Shown: positions 48,118 to 60,690 of the stretch, piece by piece | How positions within the stretch are numbered: position 1 is the stretch's first letter | Layout of the letters: each line of letters begins with the position of its first letter | From: Gordionus sp. m RMFG-2023 | Taxonomy: Eukaryota > Nematomorpha > Gordioida > Chordodea > Parachordodidae | Length of the DNA: 64,000 nt | Direction: 5' to 3' | Assembly: GCF_954871325.1 (NCBI RefSeq) | Contig: NC_088775.1 | Coordinates: 26,575,561 to 26,639,560, forward strand | Made by a program: the position numbers and the translations under genes | The notes under the pieces: generated by a model | What the model was told of the DNA's origin: nothing | Seen by the model: only the letters and a program-made list of their open reading frames with translations | Database searches by the model: none

Positions 48118-48607
48118 TGTTGTATATGCAAATTCGAATGTTAATTTTGAAAAGTGATTATTCATAAATAAATGGTAGACGAAGATAATATTTTTGGGGT
48201 AATTTGTCTATGTAAATAATCTTAAATTGAACATAATATTTTTCTATAAATTTTATATATATATTCAAATATGCAAATTTTATATATTTAATTCTTCGAA
48301 AATTGTTTAATTTTTTTATATATATATATACATTGTTAATTCAAAAAAGTTCAGTTTTTGGATAATTTGGATTCTTCGAAAATTATTTTATTATTTATTG
48401 ACCGATGATTTTTTTGATTATTAATTTACAGACTATATTTTGATTATTATTTTGGATTTGATAGAAGTTGAATAAAGAGTAAAAGTAGTGAATTAGTATT
48501 AGAAATTATTAATAATCATATATTTATTTATTTATTTATTATTAGTTCCATAGATATTCAGTCTCTCCCACTAGCCTCAGCATAAATATCAATCCCATAT
48601 TGGTACA
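48118..48607 (+). repeat. 3' LTR, 490 bp
   Basis: Same sequence as 42581-43070 by eye; preceded by the purine tract and followed by the TTGTT duplication and resumed Helitron coding sequence. Confidence 0.93.
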
Positions 48608-50336
48608 TTGTTCACACCTACAACCCCTTTGCTTCTCAATTTTTGAGAGTATCTTCTATGATCGCTACTGACGTTCCTAACATATCCTTAAACTTAAAAT
48701 CTACTCCAAGTTTTGACGTACGTTATCGCAATAAACCTACCTCATCTGAAATAGCAGTATTATTACCTGGTGATGGCAGTGATCATATAGCCCATAGAGA
48801 TATTATCTTAAAAACTCGTATTAATGAGCTCCATTCCTCATACGATCCCTTGCAATATGTTCTTCTATTTCCCAGAGCGAAAATTGGATACCACCCATCC
48901 ATTCATTAGAGAAACTCAACTAATAAATATGTTACCTGCAGAAAGCACTATGCCTATCGCTTTATAGTCAGGCAGGATGATGAGATTGTTATTTTAAGAT
49001 CCAAACGTCTTTTTCACCAATTTATCGTCGACAGTTATGCCAAACAGGAAACGCTTCGATTAAATTTTATACGTAATAATCAATCCAAATTACGTGCCGT
49101 ACTCTATCAAGGCATACATGATGCTATTTTAGAGGGAGATACTAATGCTGACAATCTTGGCAGAAGAATAATTTTGCCTTCTTCTTTTACCGGTGGCCCA
49201 AGGCATATGCTCAGCTTTATCAGGACGCAATGGCTATTGTACGCTGCTTTGGTAAACCATCATTATTCATTACTTTCACCTGCAACCCTAAATGATGAAA
49301 TAATGCGTGAATTATTTCCTCATCAGACCCCAAACGACCGCCCAGATTTAGTTTGTCGCGTTTTTCGTCAAAAATTAAAATGTCTAAAAAAGGTTTTGCT
49401 CTATTATCATGTTCTTGGCAAAGTAATCGCTTATATAGATGTCATAGAATTCCAGAAAAGAGGTTTGCCTCATTGTCATATGTGCCTTATACTATATAAA
49501 TCTCATAGGCTACCAACGGCTGATACTTATGATGATGTAGTTTGTTCTGAGATTCCTAACAAAATAACTGAGCCTAAGCTGTTTCAAATTATTAGCAATT
49601 TTAATACACATGGGCCATGTGGTATAACATTTCCTAATAGTCCCTGCATGATTGATGGAAAATGCTCAAAAAAATATCCTAAATCATTTGTGGATACCTC
49701 TTCTATTGATAAGTATGGTTATCCTTTATATAAGCGACGAAATGATGGCGTTACCTTCCAAAAAAAATTAAACGGATTTATATTTAACAACAGTTGGATT
49801 ATTCCTTATAATAAACATTTATCAAAAAAATATAATGCACATATAAATGTAGAAATTTGTTTGTCCAGTCCATAAAATACATTTATAAGTATTGTTACAA
49901 AGGCCATGACAGAACTACTGCTTCCGTTTCCATTAATAATGTTGATGAAACTACCCAGTTCATTGATGCTCGATATATATCCGCCATAGAATCGCTATGG
50001 CGTACTTTGGATTTTGAAATGCAGGATCATTCTCCTGCAGTCTATCGTTTAGACCTTCATCTACCCAATCAACATATAATCCTTTTTCAATCAAATACTG
50101 ATATAAATAATATCTTAACTAAAAATCCTGGTACAAGATTAACCGAATGGTTTAAAATTAATCAACTTGACACAGATGCCAGACATTATATTTATGCAGA
50201 TTTTGTAAGATATTATGTGTGGAAACCTCTATCTAAACAGTGGATAAAACGAAAAAGGGGTGGTGATAAAGATATAGGCCGTATACGCACAGTTTCTCCT
50301 AAAGAGGGTGAGGTTTTTTATTTAAGAATATTATAA
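48608..50336 (+). pseudogene. Helitron Rep (HUH endonuclease) region
   Basis: Coding resumes directly after the LTR element with HTYNPFASQFLRVSS, continuing the ELQDIV end at 42580. Further on are VDSYAKQETLRLNFIRNNQS, GRRIILPSSFTGGPRHM and the HUH site region VIEFQKRGLPHCHMCLILY (about 49447-49500), then KYIYKYCYKGHDRTT (about 49866-49912), where the paired catalytic tyrosines of Helitron Rep lie. The HUH nuclease nicks and joins DNA during rolling-circle transposition. The frame changes near 48907 and near 49860, and stops separate it from the helicase part, so the gene is no longer intact. Confidence 0.85.
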
Positions 50337-50484
50337 TTATGTAGCTGGGCCTATATGCTTTGAAGATCTACGCTCTTTTAGTGGAATTATTATTAACACT
50401 TTTAAAGATACATGTATTCGACGTGGTCTGTTATCAGATGATGCGGAATGGAACCATTGTTTAGAGGAAGGTCTTTCATTTAAG

Positions 50485-52218
50485 ATGCCATATCAATTGC
50501 GCCAGTTATTTTCTGTTATTTTATTACATTGTGAGCCGAGAAATCCTCTAGGCCTATGGAATTCTTTTAAATTTTATCTTTGTGAAGATTTTTCCAAGAA
50601 AATATCACCAGAACCGGATAACCTTATCACCGAAAATCTCGCGCTATGCCACATCAATCAAATTTTGATTCAAAATGGTAAATCTCTTAAGGATTTTTTG
50701 GGAATGCCTATCCCTTTATTATCCACCCAATCTCCATCTGCTACAGTTAATATTAGGTGTCACCTTATTCGGGAGGAAATTTCCTACGATACTGATGATA
50801 TGTATAAAAAATATTTGGCTAACTACAATTTATTTAATCTGGATCAAAATATTATCTATGCCAAAATTATGTCGGTACCCTCCACTCCATACCATAATTT
50901 ATTTTTTATAGATGGTCCTGGTGGTACTGGAAAATCATTTCTATTAAATACAATATTATTTAACTTGAGAGCTCAAGGTAAAATTGCTATAGCTGTTGCA
51001 TCTTCTGGCATTGCTTTAACTCTTTTTCATAATGGCCATACTGCACATTCACGTTTCAACATCCCCTTAAGTATTCATGAAAGTTCCTCATGTAATATTA
51101 CTTACCAAAGCCAAATAGCTGAATTGATAAGACAATCGGTAATTATAATATGGGACAAAATATCAATGACTCATAAACATATATTCGAGGCCGTGGATAG
51201 GTCATTTCAGGATATAATGAAATTAGACAAACCGTTTGGTGGTAAAATTATTATTTTTGGCGGAGATTTTAGACAGATTTTACCTGTTATTAAACGTGGT
51301 GGAAGATGCGACATTGTTAACTCAACCTTAAAACGATCCTATTTATGGTCACATATAGTGCCATTAAGGTTATGTATTAATATGAGACTTCTACAATTTC
51401 AGGAAGCAAATGATTATCTTATTAATAATAAATACTCAAAATTTCTTTTAAGAGTTGGTGAAGGCTGTGAAACATTCGATGGCTCCAGGGATAAAATAAA
51501 AATTCCTCAAGATTGTTGTATAGCTTCCAATGATATCGAGGATCTTATTGCTTTTGTTTACGATATAGACAAAGATAATTCATCATTTAACCGAACATCA
51601 TTTGCTCAAAATGCAATCCTGACCCCTAAAAACGTAGATGTCGATTCTATAAATATTAAATTGATTAACGAAATTCCGGGGGATTTAATTACATACATAA
51701 GTGCTGATGAAACGATAACCGAGGATGAAGCGACGTTTTATCACACTGAATTTTTAAACTCTTTAAGTATATCAGGATTACCACCTCACAAACTTTTACT
51801 CAAAGTCGGGGTACCTATAATATTAATGCATAACTTAAATTCTGCTTCTGGTTTGAATAATGGGACTAAATTGATTATAACTTCTTTGCTACCAAATATA
51901 ATTGAGGCGGAATTTGTTTCTGGTAGTTTTCTCAGTACTAAAGTTCTCATTCCTATAATAAATTTAATTCCTACAGATTCTGGCTTGCCATTTTCCTTTA
52001 AGCGCCGCCAATTTCCCGTGAGACCTGCTGACAATTAATAAAGCTCAGGGACAAACGTTGAACAAAGTTGGCATCTATTTACCTCATCCTGTTTTTTCAC
52101 ATGGACAGCTATATGTGGCTATATCTCGAGTTTGTTCTCCACATAAATTAAAGATTATAACCAATGATAAAACAAAGACTACTACCAATGTGGTATATCA
52201 TGAGGTTATATCCGATTA
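50485..52218 (+). pseudogene. Helitron PIF1-like helicase region
   Basis: A long frame (to 52038) contains the Walker A loop DGPGGTGKSFLLNTI (about 50912), the region VIIIWDKISMTHKH corresponding to Walker B, and FGGDFRQILPVI, all diagnostic of Helitron helicases. The usual acidic D-E pair of motif II reads D-K here, a probable loss of activity. After a frame break near 52020 the conserved end LTINKAQGQTLNKVGIYLPH and LYVAISRVCSP follows to about 52218. The helicase unwinds DNA for rolling-circle transposition and is normally fused to Rep. Confidence 0.9.
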
Positions 52219-52252
52219 ATCCCGGTTTATACGAATAAAAATGAACATTATT

Positions 52253-54895
52253 TAGTATGATATTATTTTATAATTTAAACAATTTTATATTATTTAAGCA
52301 TCCTTTTGTCGGGCCGCTCAATATGCCCTTTTATCTCTTATGAATATTTTGTCTAATTGAAAATTATATCAAAGTACATTTTTAAAATTTAACTAAATTA
52401 ATATAACAATTTTTAAGGATCCTACTTTTTTAAAAGCTTACCATTTTGTCGGATCCACCATTGCTCTATTATCCCTGCTGATTATTTTGTATAACGCACA
52501 AAAAATATACATAGTACATTATTTTTATTATAAATAATATTATATATTATTTTATATCTATTCCAAAAAATCTTCATTTTATTTCAATAATAATGTTTAT
52601 TTATATTTTTGCCTGATTTCTTTATTTGTCTAGGCTAACCCAACCTTAATCCCTCACATTGCTACAAAACATGATGATTCTATTATTAAAGATAAGCAAA
52701 GAAAATAATGACGAATAAACAAACGCCTTACCCGTTCTAGAGTTACTGGTAGACAAAATAATAAAGAAATACGCTTGAAATGAACTCATCTGGAGGTTTT
52801 TTTTATCTTATGTTTTATATCTATGTTTATTTTATTTTCACCCAGTTCTCCAAATGATATTTCTATCACCACTATCACAATCCCTATGCCACCTCCACCT
52901 ATTTTTTAACAAATATAAACATTTTTATTTATCACTAAATTTTATTATCTCATTCTTTTCTTTCTATCTCTATTATCTATTAACAACTATTTCTCAAAAC
53001 CTTATCACCTTTAATTTATATAATATAATAATTTATACCTTCTTTTTCCCCCCTTTTTTAATCTAATTTTTTAATTACCTTACAATTAATTAACCTTTAT
53101 CTTAATAACATTACATTTATCATGTTATTTTTTAACTTTTATAATATCATAATAGACTTGATAAGTCCCCCAAAAATTTTATTTGATGATAGCCCTCCAA
53201 CTTATTAGAAATATGCATCTAATATTGACCCTTCTACCGGTTTTACATTATTTTAATGTTTGTTTAATTTCAACAATAGTATATTTATATTTTTGCCTGA
53301 TTTCTTTATTTGTCTAGGCTAACCCTAATCCCTCACATTGCTACCAAACATGATGAATCTATTATTAAAGATAAGCAAAGGAAAAAATGGCGATTCAACA
53401 AACGCCTTACCCGTTCTAGAGTTACTGGTGGCCAAGATAATAAGGCACTGTGAACTCCTCTGGAGGTTTATTTTGTTTTTTATCTAATGTTTTATATCTA
53501 TATGTTTATTTTATACACCCAGTTGCCTCCAAATGATATTTCTATCACCACTACCACAATCCCTATGCCACCTCTGCTTAATTTTTAACAAATATAAGCA
53601 TTTAATTCTACTATCATTCACCTCATTAGGAGTTATTATAAATAATACTTTATCCGATTCCCTGAGGAACTTTCATTAATATTTAGAGAGATGTTCAAAC
53701 GTGAATGTGTAGTGCGGCCAATTTCATTAACATTATTAATGGGAAACTATGCGGTAGTTTTGTCATGGCCTTTATAACAATACTTACGACCGTTTTATGG
53801 TTGAGTTGACAATGTCGTTCATGATTCTATTTTAGAGGGGGATACCAAAATTGACACTTTGGCAGAAATATCATTTCGCGTTCTTCTTTTACCAGTAGTC
53901 CAGGGCCTCAGCTTTATCAGGACGCAATGGGTGTTGTACACTGCTTTGGTAATCCGTCATTATCCATTACTTTCACCTAAAACCCTAAATGGGATGATAT
54001 TATACATTAATTTTTTCTTCTGCAGACGACTGCCCAGATTTATTTTGTCGTTTTTTCCATCAAAAATTAAAATGTCATAAAGGATTTGCTCTTAATTTTA
54101 CCAGACACACAGAGTAATAATTAATCCTCATCATTTTTTAAAAAAATTACCTAAATTTATATGGCAAGAAAAAAAAATTTCTTAAAAAATATATAAATAA
54201 ATTGCATATAAGTTTCATTAGTATTGAATGGCATTTTTGTAATTTAAATAGATGGCATTTTTTTGTACTTAACAAAAGATATAGATAGCCCTTATCAAAT
54301 TTTTTGATAAAAGGAGTTAACACACTAATTGGTAAATCCGAGATTTCCCCTTCATGTGCTTATAAATTATTTAGAAATTTAACTATCTCCGGGTTTGGGA
54401 AATAGTTTTGAAACTTAATATGGGATGGACTGGGCTTGAAAAATATTCCTCAAGATTAATATTTGCTTGCACCTGACTTGGGAATATCTTATACAAATTA
54501 TTATCGGCCGGGCTAGGACAAAATTTTCAAAATTATTATGGGTTGAGCTAGGCTTGAGAAATTTTTTTATAAATTATAAGGTCTTGAACGCGTGGAAATT
54601 TTTTCCAAATATTATGAGCTTGGACCTGGCTTGAAATTTTTTAATGTTAAATGTTAGTCTTATGTAACCAGTAATATATTTACAAAGAATTTTGGTATTG
54701 GGTACAAGCTCATTTAAATATATTTTGACTCAAATAATAGTTTCCACTCTTAGTCCTAATGGGTTGGATTCAATGACATTGCTTGGACTTGACCTAAATG
54801 GGCAGGGGGGGGGGTTTAAAAATTTTATAAATTGGATATGATTTTTAAATAAAAAGAAACATCTTTCTTAAAAAAACGAATAAAATTCTCATTCT
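52253..54895 (+). other. Helitron 3' part with a second, decayed gene copy
   Basis: Pieces recur in gene order: N-terminal exon bits (53140-53470, including KWRFNKRLTRSRVTG), a Rep bit (53835-54080, with LSFIRTQWVLYTAL) and 3' subterminal sequence (54340-54640). The same layout occupies 25704-28100 of the small Helitron. No second hairpin-CTAG end lies between 52218 and 54896. It looks like a derivative captured or fused at the 3' end of the autonomous-type gene. Confidence 0.65.
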
Positions 54896-54923
54896 CCGTC
54901 ATTTTTGACGGGCTATCTACTAG
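54896..54923 (+). other. Helitron 3' terminus: hairpin and CTAG
   Basis: CCGTCA-TTTT-TGACGG hairpin, eight-base spacer GCTATCTA and terminal CTAG, then host T. The same structure ends the element at 28117 and, inverted, those at 31156 and 33530. Confidence 0.88.
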
Positions 54924-56667
54924 TAAATATAATTTTCCAAGACTATGACAGACTGCACGATAAGATTCACATAAAAACCTGAGTAAGGATCATTTGGTAA
55001 AGAGAAACCCATTGCTTTCGCGTCAAGAGCTTTATTAAAATCAGGCTTATATAACAATTTTCATATTAATATACAAAAAAATCAATCTACACAATTTATA
55101 TAAAAAAAAATCAATTTATATAAACATAAAAAAAAACAATTTAAAGGTTAGTATTAATCAGTCATATCAACATTCCAATCTTTAAAAAAATGATCTCCAC
55201 TCAGGTTTTTCTTGCATGTGAATCTTATCGTGCAGTCTGTCATAGTCTTGGAAAATGATATTTATTTTAGTTGTTCATATGATTGTTCTAGTCGTTCATA
55301 AGTCATTGTAGTCGTTGGCTTGATTCTATTACGTTGGTTTGTTAATATCGTTCCGAATACGCTGGCTCGTCGTCAAGCTCCGTCGTTATCATTGTCAATT
55401 TTACAAAATTGTTATTATCACCAATTGTAAATTATCATTATTAAATAGGATTTCGGAATATATGAATAATTAGAGAATCGATCAAATTTGGATGTTAAAA
55501 TAATAAAAGGATGATAAATCAACAAGATTGTTAGATAATATTTTTAGCGTTTTTTTATTTTTTATATATATATTTTTTTTTTAATTTAAAAAGTATTTTG
55601 AAATAATAATTATTCATAAGATTGTTTTTAGTAAAAAATAATTTTTTGAACCTCCAATTTTTAGAAAAAGATCTCTTCATCACATCCTTGAGTATTAATC
55701 TAGGATGAAGACGTTTAGTTTTTATATGACTTCTCTTAGTGATACTTTTAATTGTCTTCAAATTTATAAGTTTCAATTTTTTTTTATCGGAGTTTTTTTA
55801 ATTTTATTATTTTCTTTAATCTTTGTTTCATTGTTTTCTTTAATGTTTATTTCCTTTTTTTCTATAATCACGAATATTTCAAATTTTATTATGAAAATTG
55901 ATATATAAGCCTGATTTTTTAGTTTGATAAAAAATGTAAAATTTTAAAATAAATTAAATTAAATTAAATTCGTAACTTTGATTTGTTCTAAATTAAATAA
56001 AATAAACTCGTAACATTTATTTGTTTCTAGAAAACTTTATGGTTGCAGTTCCGCTACATATTCGAGGAAATCGTAAATAAATATTAAACAAATTCCCAAT
56101 AATAATGTTAATATAAATATTGAATTTCCAATATACTCAGGCAAAGGCGATTTTTTTTGAGTAGATTAGAAGACCAAGGACACTCAGATCTCGGACATCG
56201 AAAAAGCAGGTTCCTTTACGAGAAGACTACCAGATAAGGTATATATCAAATTAGACGAACTAAATAAAATTGGGCTTATATAACAATTTTCATATTAATA
56301 TATAAAAATTTATATAAAAAAAAATTAATCTACACAATTTATAAAAAATCAATTTATATAAAGATAAAAAAAACAATTTAAAGGTTAGTATTAATCGGTC
56401 ATATCAGCATTAATAGATAGTATTATAATAAAAGAAATAATAAAAACAGTCCGTAAGTAACTTATTACTTTACGATAAATGGAATATATTAACATGTACT
56501 TTTGATATACTGATGAATAAAATTACAGAAAATAATCCCGGATTCATATTTTTAACAGATATCATAAAATAATTATAATTAAAATGATTTCGATTAATAT
56601 GACTGCTAATAATATGACTGTTAATAATATTAATTTCTCGCGTCAAGAACATTTGAGATTATATTTC

Positions 56668-58525
56668 TAGTGGCATCACTAGAAAGGAGGGCGCAGGGGC
56701 TCGAGCCCCCTGAAATATTTGAATAGCCCCCTGAAGCAAAATTTTTTTTTAATGGCTCCTTAATATTCCCTTGAACTAAAAATAAATTTTTTTGATTGCC
56801 CCCTGAACGATTTCTTTTTTTTAATTTTACGTAATATATAGTTTTAATTTTATTATTTAAAAATTAATAAGACTATCTAAATTTTTATTAAATGAATACT
56901 TTTTTAATAATTAGATTAGATTAATACATATAAATTATATTTTCACAATGTCAGTTTGCAATCAATGTTAAAAATAGAATATCATAACTCACTAAATATT
57001 AATTTAGCATTAACAGTTGAAGCTTAATTGACTTTTATTATTTAAATTATTATATAATCCTAATTAAATAAATATAATCATTTATTAATTTAAAATTAAC
57101 AAATTTAATATTGTAATTAGTAGAGTTCAAAATCACTAATCAACTATATTATTCATTTTTAAATTTAATTACCTGCCTCTTCTTAAAAACATTTTCAAGG
57201 TCCAAATAAGTATAAGAGATTTCTCTATAAAAAGTAGACATATAGTTTATAATCCTCTATTATATATAATTGGTTTTAAAATATTAGGTAAAATGCCACT
57301 TTTACAGACGTATTTGACAGTTATATAATATTTACAGTTAATACTTTAATAAATTTTACTAATAATGCCTTTGATAATAAATATAAGTAACAATTTGTAT
57401 TCAGTTCTTTAACGCCATCTATTTATTTAAAAATATTATTAAAAATTTAACATCTTATTATTCATCCCACAATGGATGTATAAATTAGATATCTTTTCTT
57501 CTCTTTTTTTACGTCTTTTTTTTAGGAAAGCAATCTTAATTGCTTTCATATTATCACTCTGGTTCTTATTTTATAGATATAAAATGTTCATTTCTAATAT
57601 GGCATCCTTGCCGTAAATATTAAGGCTTCAATATATTTGAATAATTTATCCTAAAGATTTTTAGTGTTTTTGTTTATCAATTTATCTAACATAATAAATT
57701 CTGATATGAGTTAACATTGCGAGTTTAATGGCTATGGCTGCAAATTAACCAGCATCTATTATTTGTGTGGCTATGTAAGTTAAGATTATTATACAGCTGC
57801 TGAGAGCATATGAATGCATATTTTAGATAAGCAATAATGGTCAAGTGTAGTCGTTTACATATCGTTAAAAATGGAAGATAATCTTATAGAAATTTAATAT
57901 CTCACAATAATTTTCTCGATGACTTATCTAACTTCCATTATGTCATTTAAGAGGAAGCTCTAACCACTATAAAATATTATAATTTAGATTGGTCGTTTAT
58001 ATTCTCTTCTTCAAGATTTTGATTTGGTTAGGCCTATAAATTTTTCCTTATTAGTCCATTCTATAAAACATTGTCTAAAATTGTAACAGAGAGTTATATT
58101 AGTTTTATGACCTTTTCTCATATTATATATATTATGTGGTTTTAAAAAACCAATACAATTTTTTTATGTCAGCAATCGAAAATATTTTATACTATAATAA
58201 ATAGATTTTTTATTAAAAAATATTATTTTTAGAAATGTTTGGTATTGTTTTAATTATTTATATGCTAGTTTATTTATGCATAATATAATAAATGACAAAA
58301 TATGAAATTCAGAATAATTGTTCATAGTTAGCAAATTTTAAAAAATTATAATATATTAATATAGAACCCGGCCGAAGGCCCACAAATTAGAGGGTATTGA
58401 GCGAAGCCCCCATAAATTTTTTTTAGTTGCCCTCCATAAATTTTTTTTTGTTGAGCCCAATGATATATATTAGTTATATATATCATTGGTTGAGCCCCCT
58501 GAGATAAAGGCTAGCGACGCCCCTG
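56668..58525 (+). mobile_element. hAT element with perfect 8-bp duplication
   Basis: The ends TAGTGGCATCACTAG (56668) and, in complement, CAGGGGCGTCGCTAG (58525) are related inverted repeats. Both are flanked by TATATTTC (56660-56667 and 58526-58533). GCCCCCTGAA-like words repeat near both ends (56690-56810, 58395-58505). No transposase reading frame is visible, so it is non-autonomous. A partial inverted relative lies at 29690-31404. Confidence 0.82.
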
Positions 58526-58533
58526 TATATTTC

Positions 58534-59700
58534 AAATTTAAAAATACTCATTTTTGAAATACTAAGAACTGAGAACTGTTAAAGTATAATAATTGAGTTA
58601 AATGCCAAATGGAGATATTTTTTTTACTATTCTAAAAATTATTTTAACTTGATTTTAGTCGAAGTTTATATTTCTATTTTATGAAATTACGGCTAAAGGA
58701 GGCCTGTGATTTTAAAGATAAATAACAATATTTCGAGAAAAGATCTCTTAACTATTTTTTATCACACCATTAAATCAATAGGTCTAAGTTATGATGTGGG
58801 AAGGTTCTAAATTTTTACTAATATAATATCTCTACACGAGTATAAATGAAAACTTAAATATTTTAACTTCATTACTCTAAGTCTTTATGGCAAGTCAAGA
58901 TCGTTTAGGTTTATTTTCAGAGTTTATAAGAATTTAATACCCTAATAAAAACTTTTTACAATTGTATTAGCATTTCATATTAATTTTAAATCCAATTTAA
59001 TTAAATAGAAACCATAATTATTTTTTAATTTAAATTAATATGATCTCCAGTTTGTAATTAAATAATTATTTAAAATAATATTCTTATTATCATTATGTAA
59101 AATAGGTTTGAACACAGTATACAGCATAATGAATACTAAAAAAGCCCAGAGGTTAAAATATGATTTACCGATTTTAGACAAAATGTGAGATGGATATATT
59201 TAGTAACTAATATATGTGAAATTGAATCCATATTAAAAATGTATTCTAAACACAATTTGAGATGGATATGAATAATAACTAATATGTATTAAATTGAATG
59301 CATGTAAAATATTTAATAAGGTAAATCAAATAGGTATAAAACACGATATCATAATAAAAGTCGAAAAAAGCATTATATAAAAATGAATTAATGTAAATAC
59401 AAAATAAAACTGTGTTATAATGAGAAGTTATGTTTATTGAAAAAATTTAGATTCAATACAAATAATAACAAAATTTATAAAATTAAAATTCATGGTAGGC
59501 ATAATGATGATCAATGATGTACTAGTAAATTGACGATTAATTATTTAAAAGTGTCCATACAGAGAAGACCACGAATTTTACAAAATTATCAACGAATAAG
59601 ATAAAATATTATTCGGAAGCCAATTGGTTATTGTCTTTTTGGAATAAATGCAAAATCCTATTTAAATGATAAAAATAGAAAACCCCGTATCGTCTTATTT
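58534..59700. other. AT-rich stretch, nothing recognised
   Basis: Two similar words, GAGATGGATAT...TAATAACTAATATGT, about 60 bases apart (59187-59300) suggest a small local duplication. No gene signal was seen. Confidence 0.4.
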
Positions 59701-59767
59701 ATTGAGTAATACAAAATAATTAACAAGAATAAAAAGAAGTATTGTTAAAAAGTAGGATCCTTAAGTA
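59700..59767 (-). mobile_element. Helitron relic, left flank of the satellite-bearing element
   Basis: GAATAAAAAGAAGTATTGTT followed by AAAAAGTAGGATCCTTAAG matches, in reverse complement, the Helitron interior at about 26082-26125. The relic resumes at 63874. Confidence 0.6.
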
Positions 59768-59839
59768 CAGAATAAGTTTCGGCCAATTGACCAATATTTG
59801 ACAGGTCAAATACGGTCAAATACGGGGTTACATGTCAAT

Positions 59840-60690
59840 ACCGCGAAAATTTTAGCGCGAAATGTATTATCGCGAATGCATTATCGCGAATGTCGATTTC
59901 CGCGAAAAGATATTATAGCGAATGCATTACAGCGAATGTATTATCGCGAATATAATATAGCGAATGCATTACCGCGAATGCATTATAGCGAATATAATAC
60001 AGCGAAAATATTATAGCGAATGTATTAGCGCGAATGTAATACCGCGAAAATGTTATCGCGAATGTATTATAGCGAATACATTACAGCGAATGAATTATCG
60101 CGAATGCATTATCGCGAATGCATTATCGCGAATATATTATAGCGAATGCATTATAGCGAATGCATTATAGCGAATGCATTATAGCGAATGAATTATCGCT
60201 AATGCATTATAGCGAATGAATTATAGAATTACAGCGAATGCATTATAGCGAATGAATTATCGCGAATGCATTATAGCGAATGTATTATCGCGAATATAAT
60301 ATAGCGAATGCATTACCGCGAATATAATACAGCGAAAATATTACAGCGAATGTATTAGCGCGAATGTAATACCGCGAAAATGTTATCGCGAATGTATTAT
60401 AGCGAATAAATTACAGCGAATGAATTATCGCGAATGCATTATCGCGAATATATTATAGCGAATGCATTATAGCGAATGCATTATAGCGAATGCATTATAG
60501 CGAATGAATTATCGCGAATGCATTATAGCGAATGAATTATCGCTAATGCATTATAGCGAATGAATTATAGCGAATGCATTATAGCGAATGAATTATCGCG
60601 AATGCATTATAGCGAATGCATTATAGCGAATGCATTATAGCGAATGCATTATAGCGAATGCATTATAGAGAATGCATTATCATATCGCGA
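59840..60690 (+). repeat. GCGAATGCATTATA satellite array, forward
   Basis: Several dozen units (estimate 50-60) of about 14 bp, consensus GCGAATGCATTATA, with variants GCGAATGTATTATC, GCGAAAATATTATA and GCGAATGAATTATC. Each unit centres on the palindrome AATGCATT. Blocks of several units are themselves repeated (59935-60110 resembles 60290-60440). Open frames across it are repeat artefacts. Confidence 0.95.

Larger units (their letters stand above)
42581..48607 (+). mobile_element. Young-looking Ty3/gypsy-type LTR retrotransposon inside the Helitron
   Basis: Two 490-bp direct repeats (42581-43070 and 48118-48607) begin TGTTGTATATGC and end CATATTGGTACA, with 5-bp duplications TTGTT outside. 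They look identical by eye, so the insertion is recent. A primer-site-like TGGTGCCTTACAGC follows the left LTR, and a purine tract AAAGGAAGGAGG precedes the right one. Parts in order: small zinc-knuckle ORF, Asn-rich tandem repeats, protease-RT-RNase H, integrase, a short repeat array and a second zinc-knuckle ORF. The protease-RT-RNase H-integrase order is that of Ty3/gypsy. The major parts are present; functional completeness was not assessed. Confidence 0.93.
39913..54923 (+). mobile_element. Large Helitron with nested LTR element
   Basis: The 5' end is TCTATATTATAATTTTCC at 39913 after a host A. The 3' end is a hairpin CCGTCA-TTTT-TGACGG (54896-54911), eight bases, then CTAG (54920-54923) before a host T; insertion between A and T is the Helitron rule. 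It carries N-terminal exons (40162-42580), HUH Rep (48608-50336) and PIF1-like helicase (50485-52218) regions. A Ty3/gypsy-type element occupies 42581-48607. The 3' part (52253-54923) repeats degraded pieces of the gene and parallels 25704-28117. Several frame breaks in the Rep-helicase gene make it non-autonomous now. Confidence 0.88.
38990..56460. repeat. Palindromic locus split by the large Helitron
   Basis: The left arm (about 38990-39912) is repeated in reverse complement at about 55257-56460, for example CGAGCCAGCGTACTCAGAACG at 39808 against its complement at 55355. The flank just right of the Helitron (54930-55003, CCAAGACTATGACAGACTGC) pairs with 55190-55256. Removing the Helitron gives two arms of about 1 kb around a loop at about 55010-55185. 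The right arm carries an additional insertion of roughly 385 bp near 55890-56275. The arms encode related short hydrophobic frames (39147-39380 minus, 55705-55908 plus) that probably reflect DNA identity only. Confidence 0.7.

Noticed and set aside
59798-60170. Open frames through the GCGAATGCATT array (ANALQRMHYRE-like)
   Set aside because: They follow from the 14-bp repeat having few stops; they are pure repeat translation with no independent coding signal.
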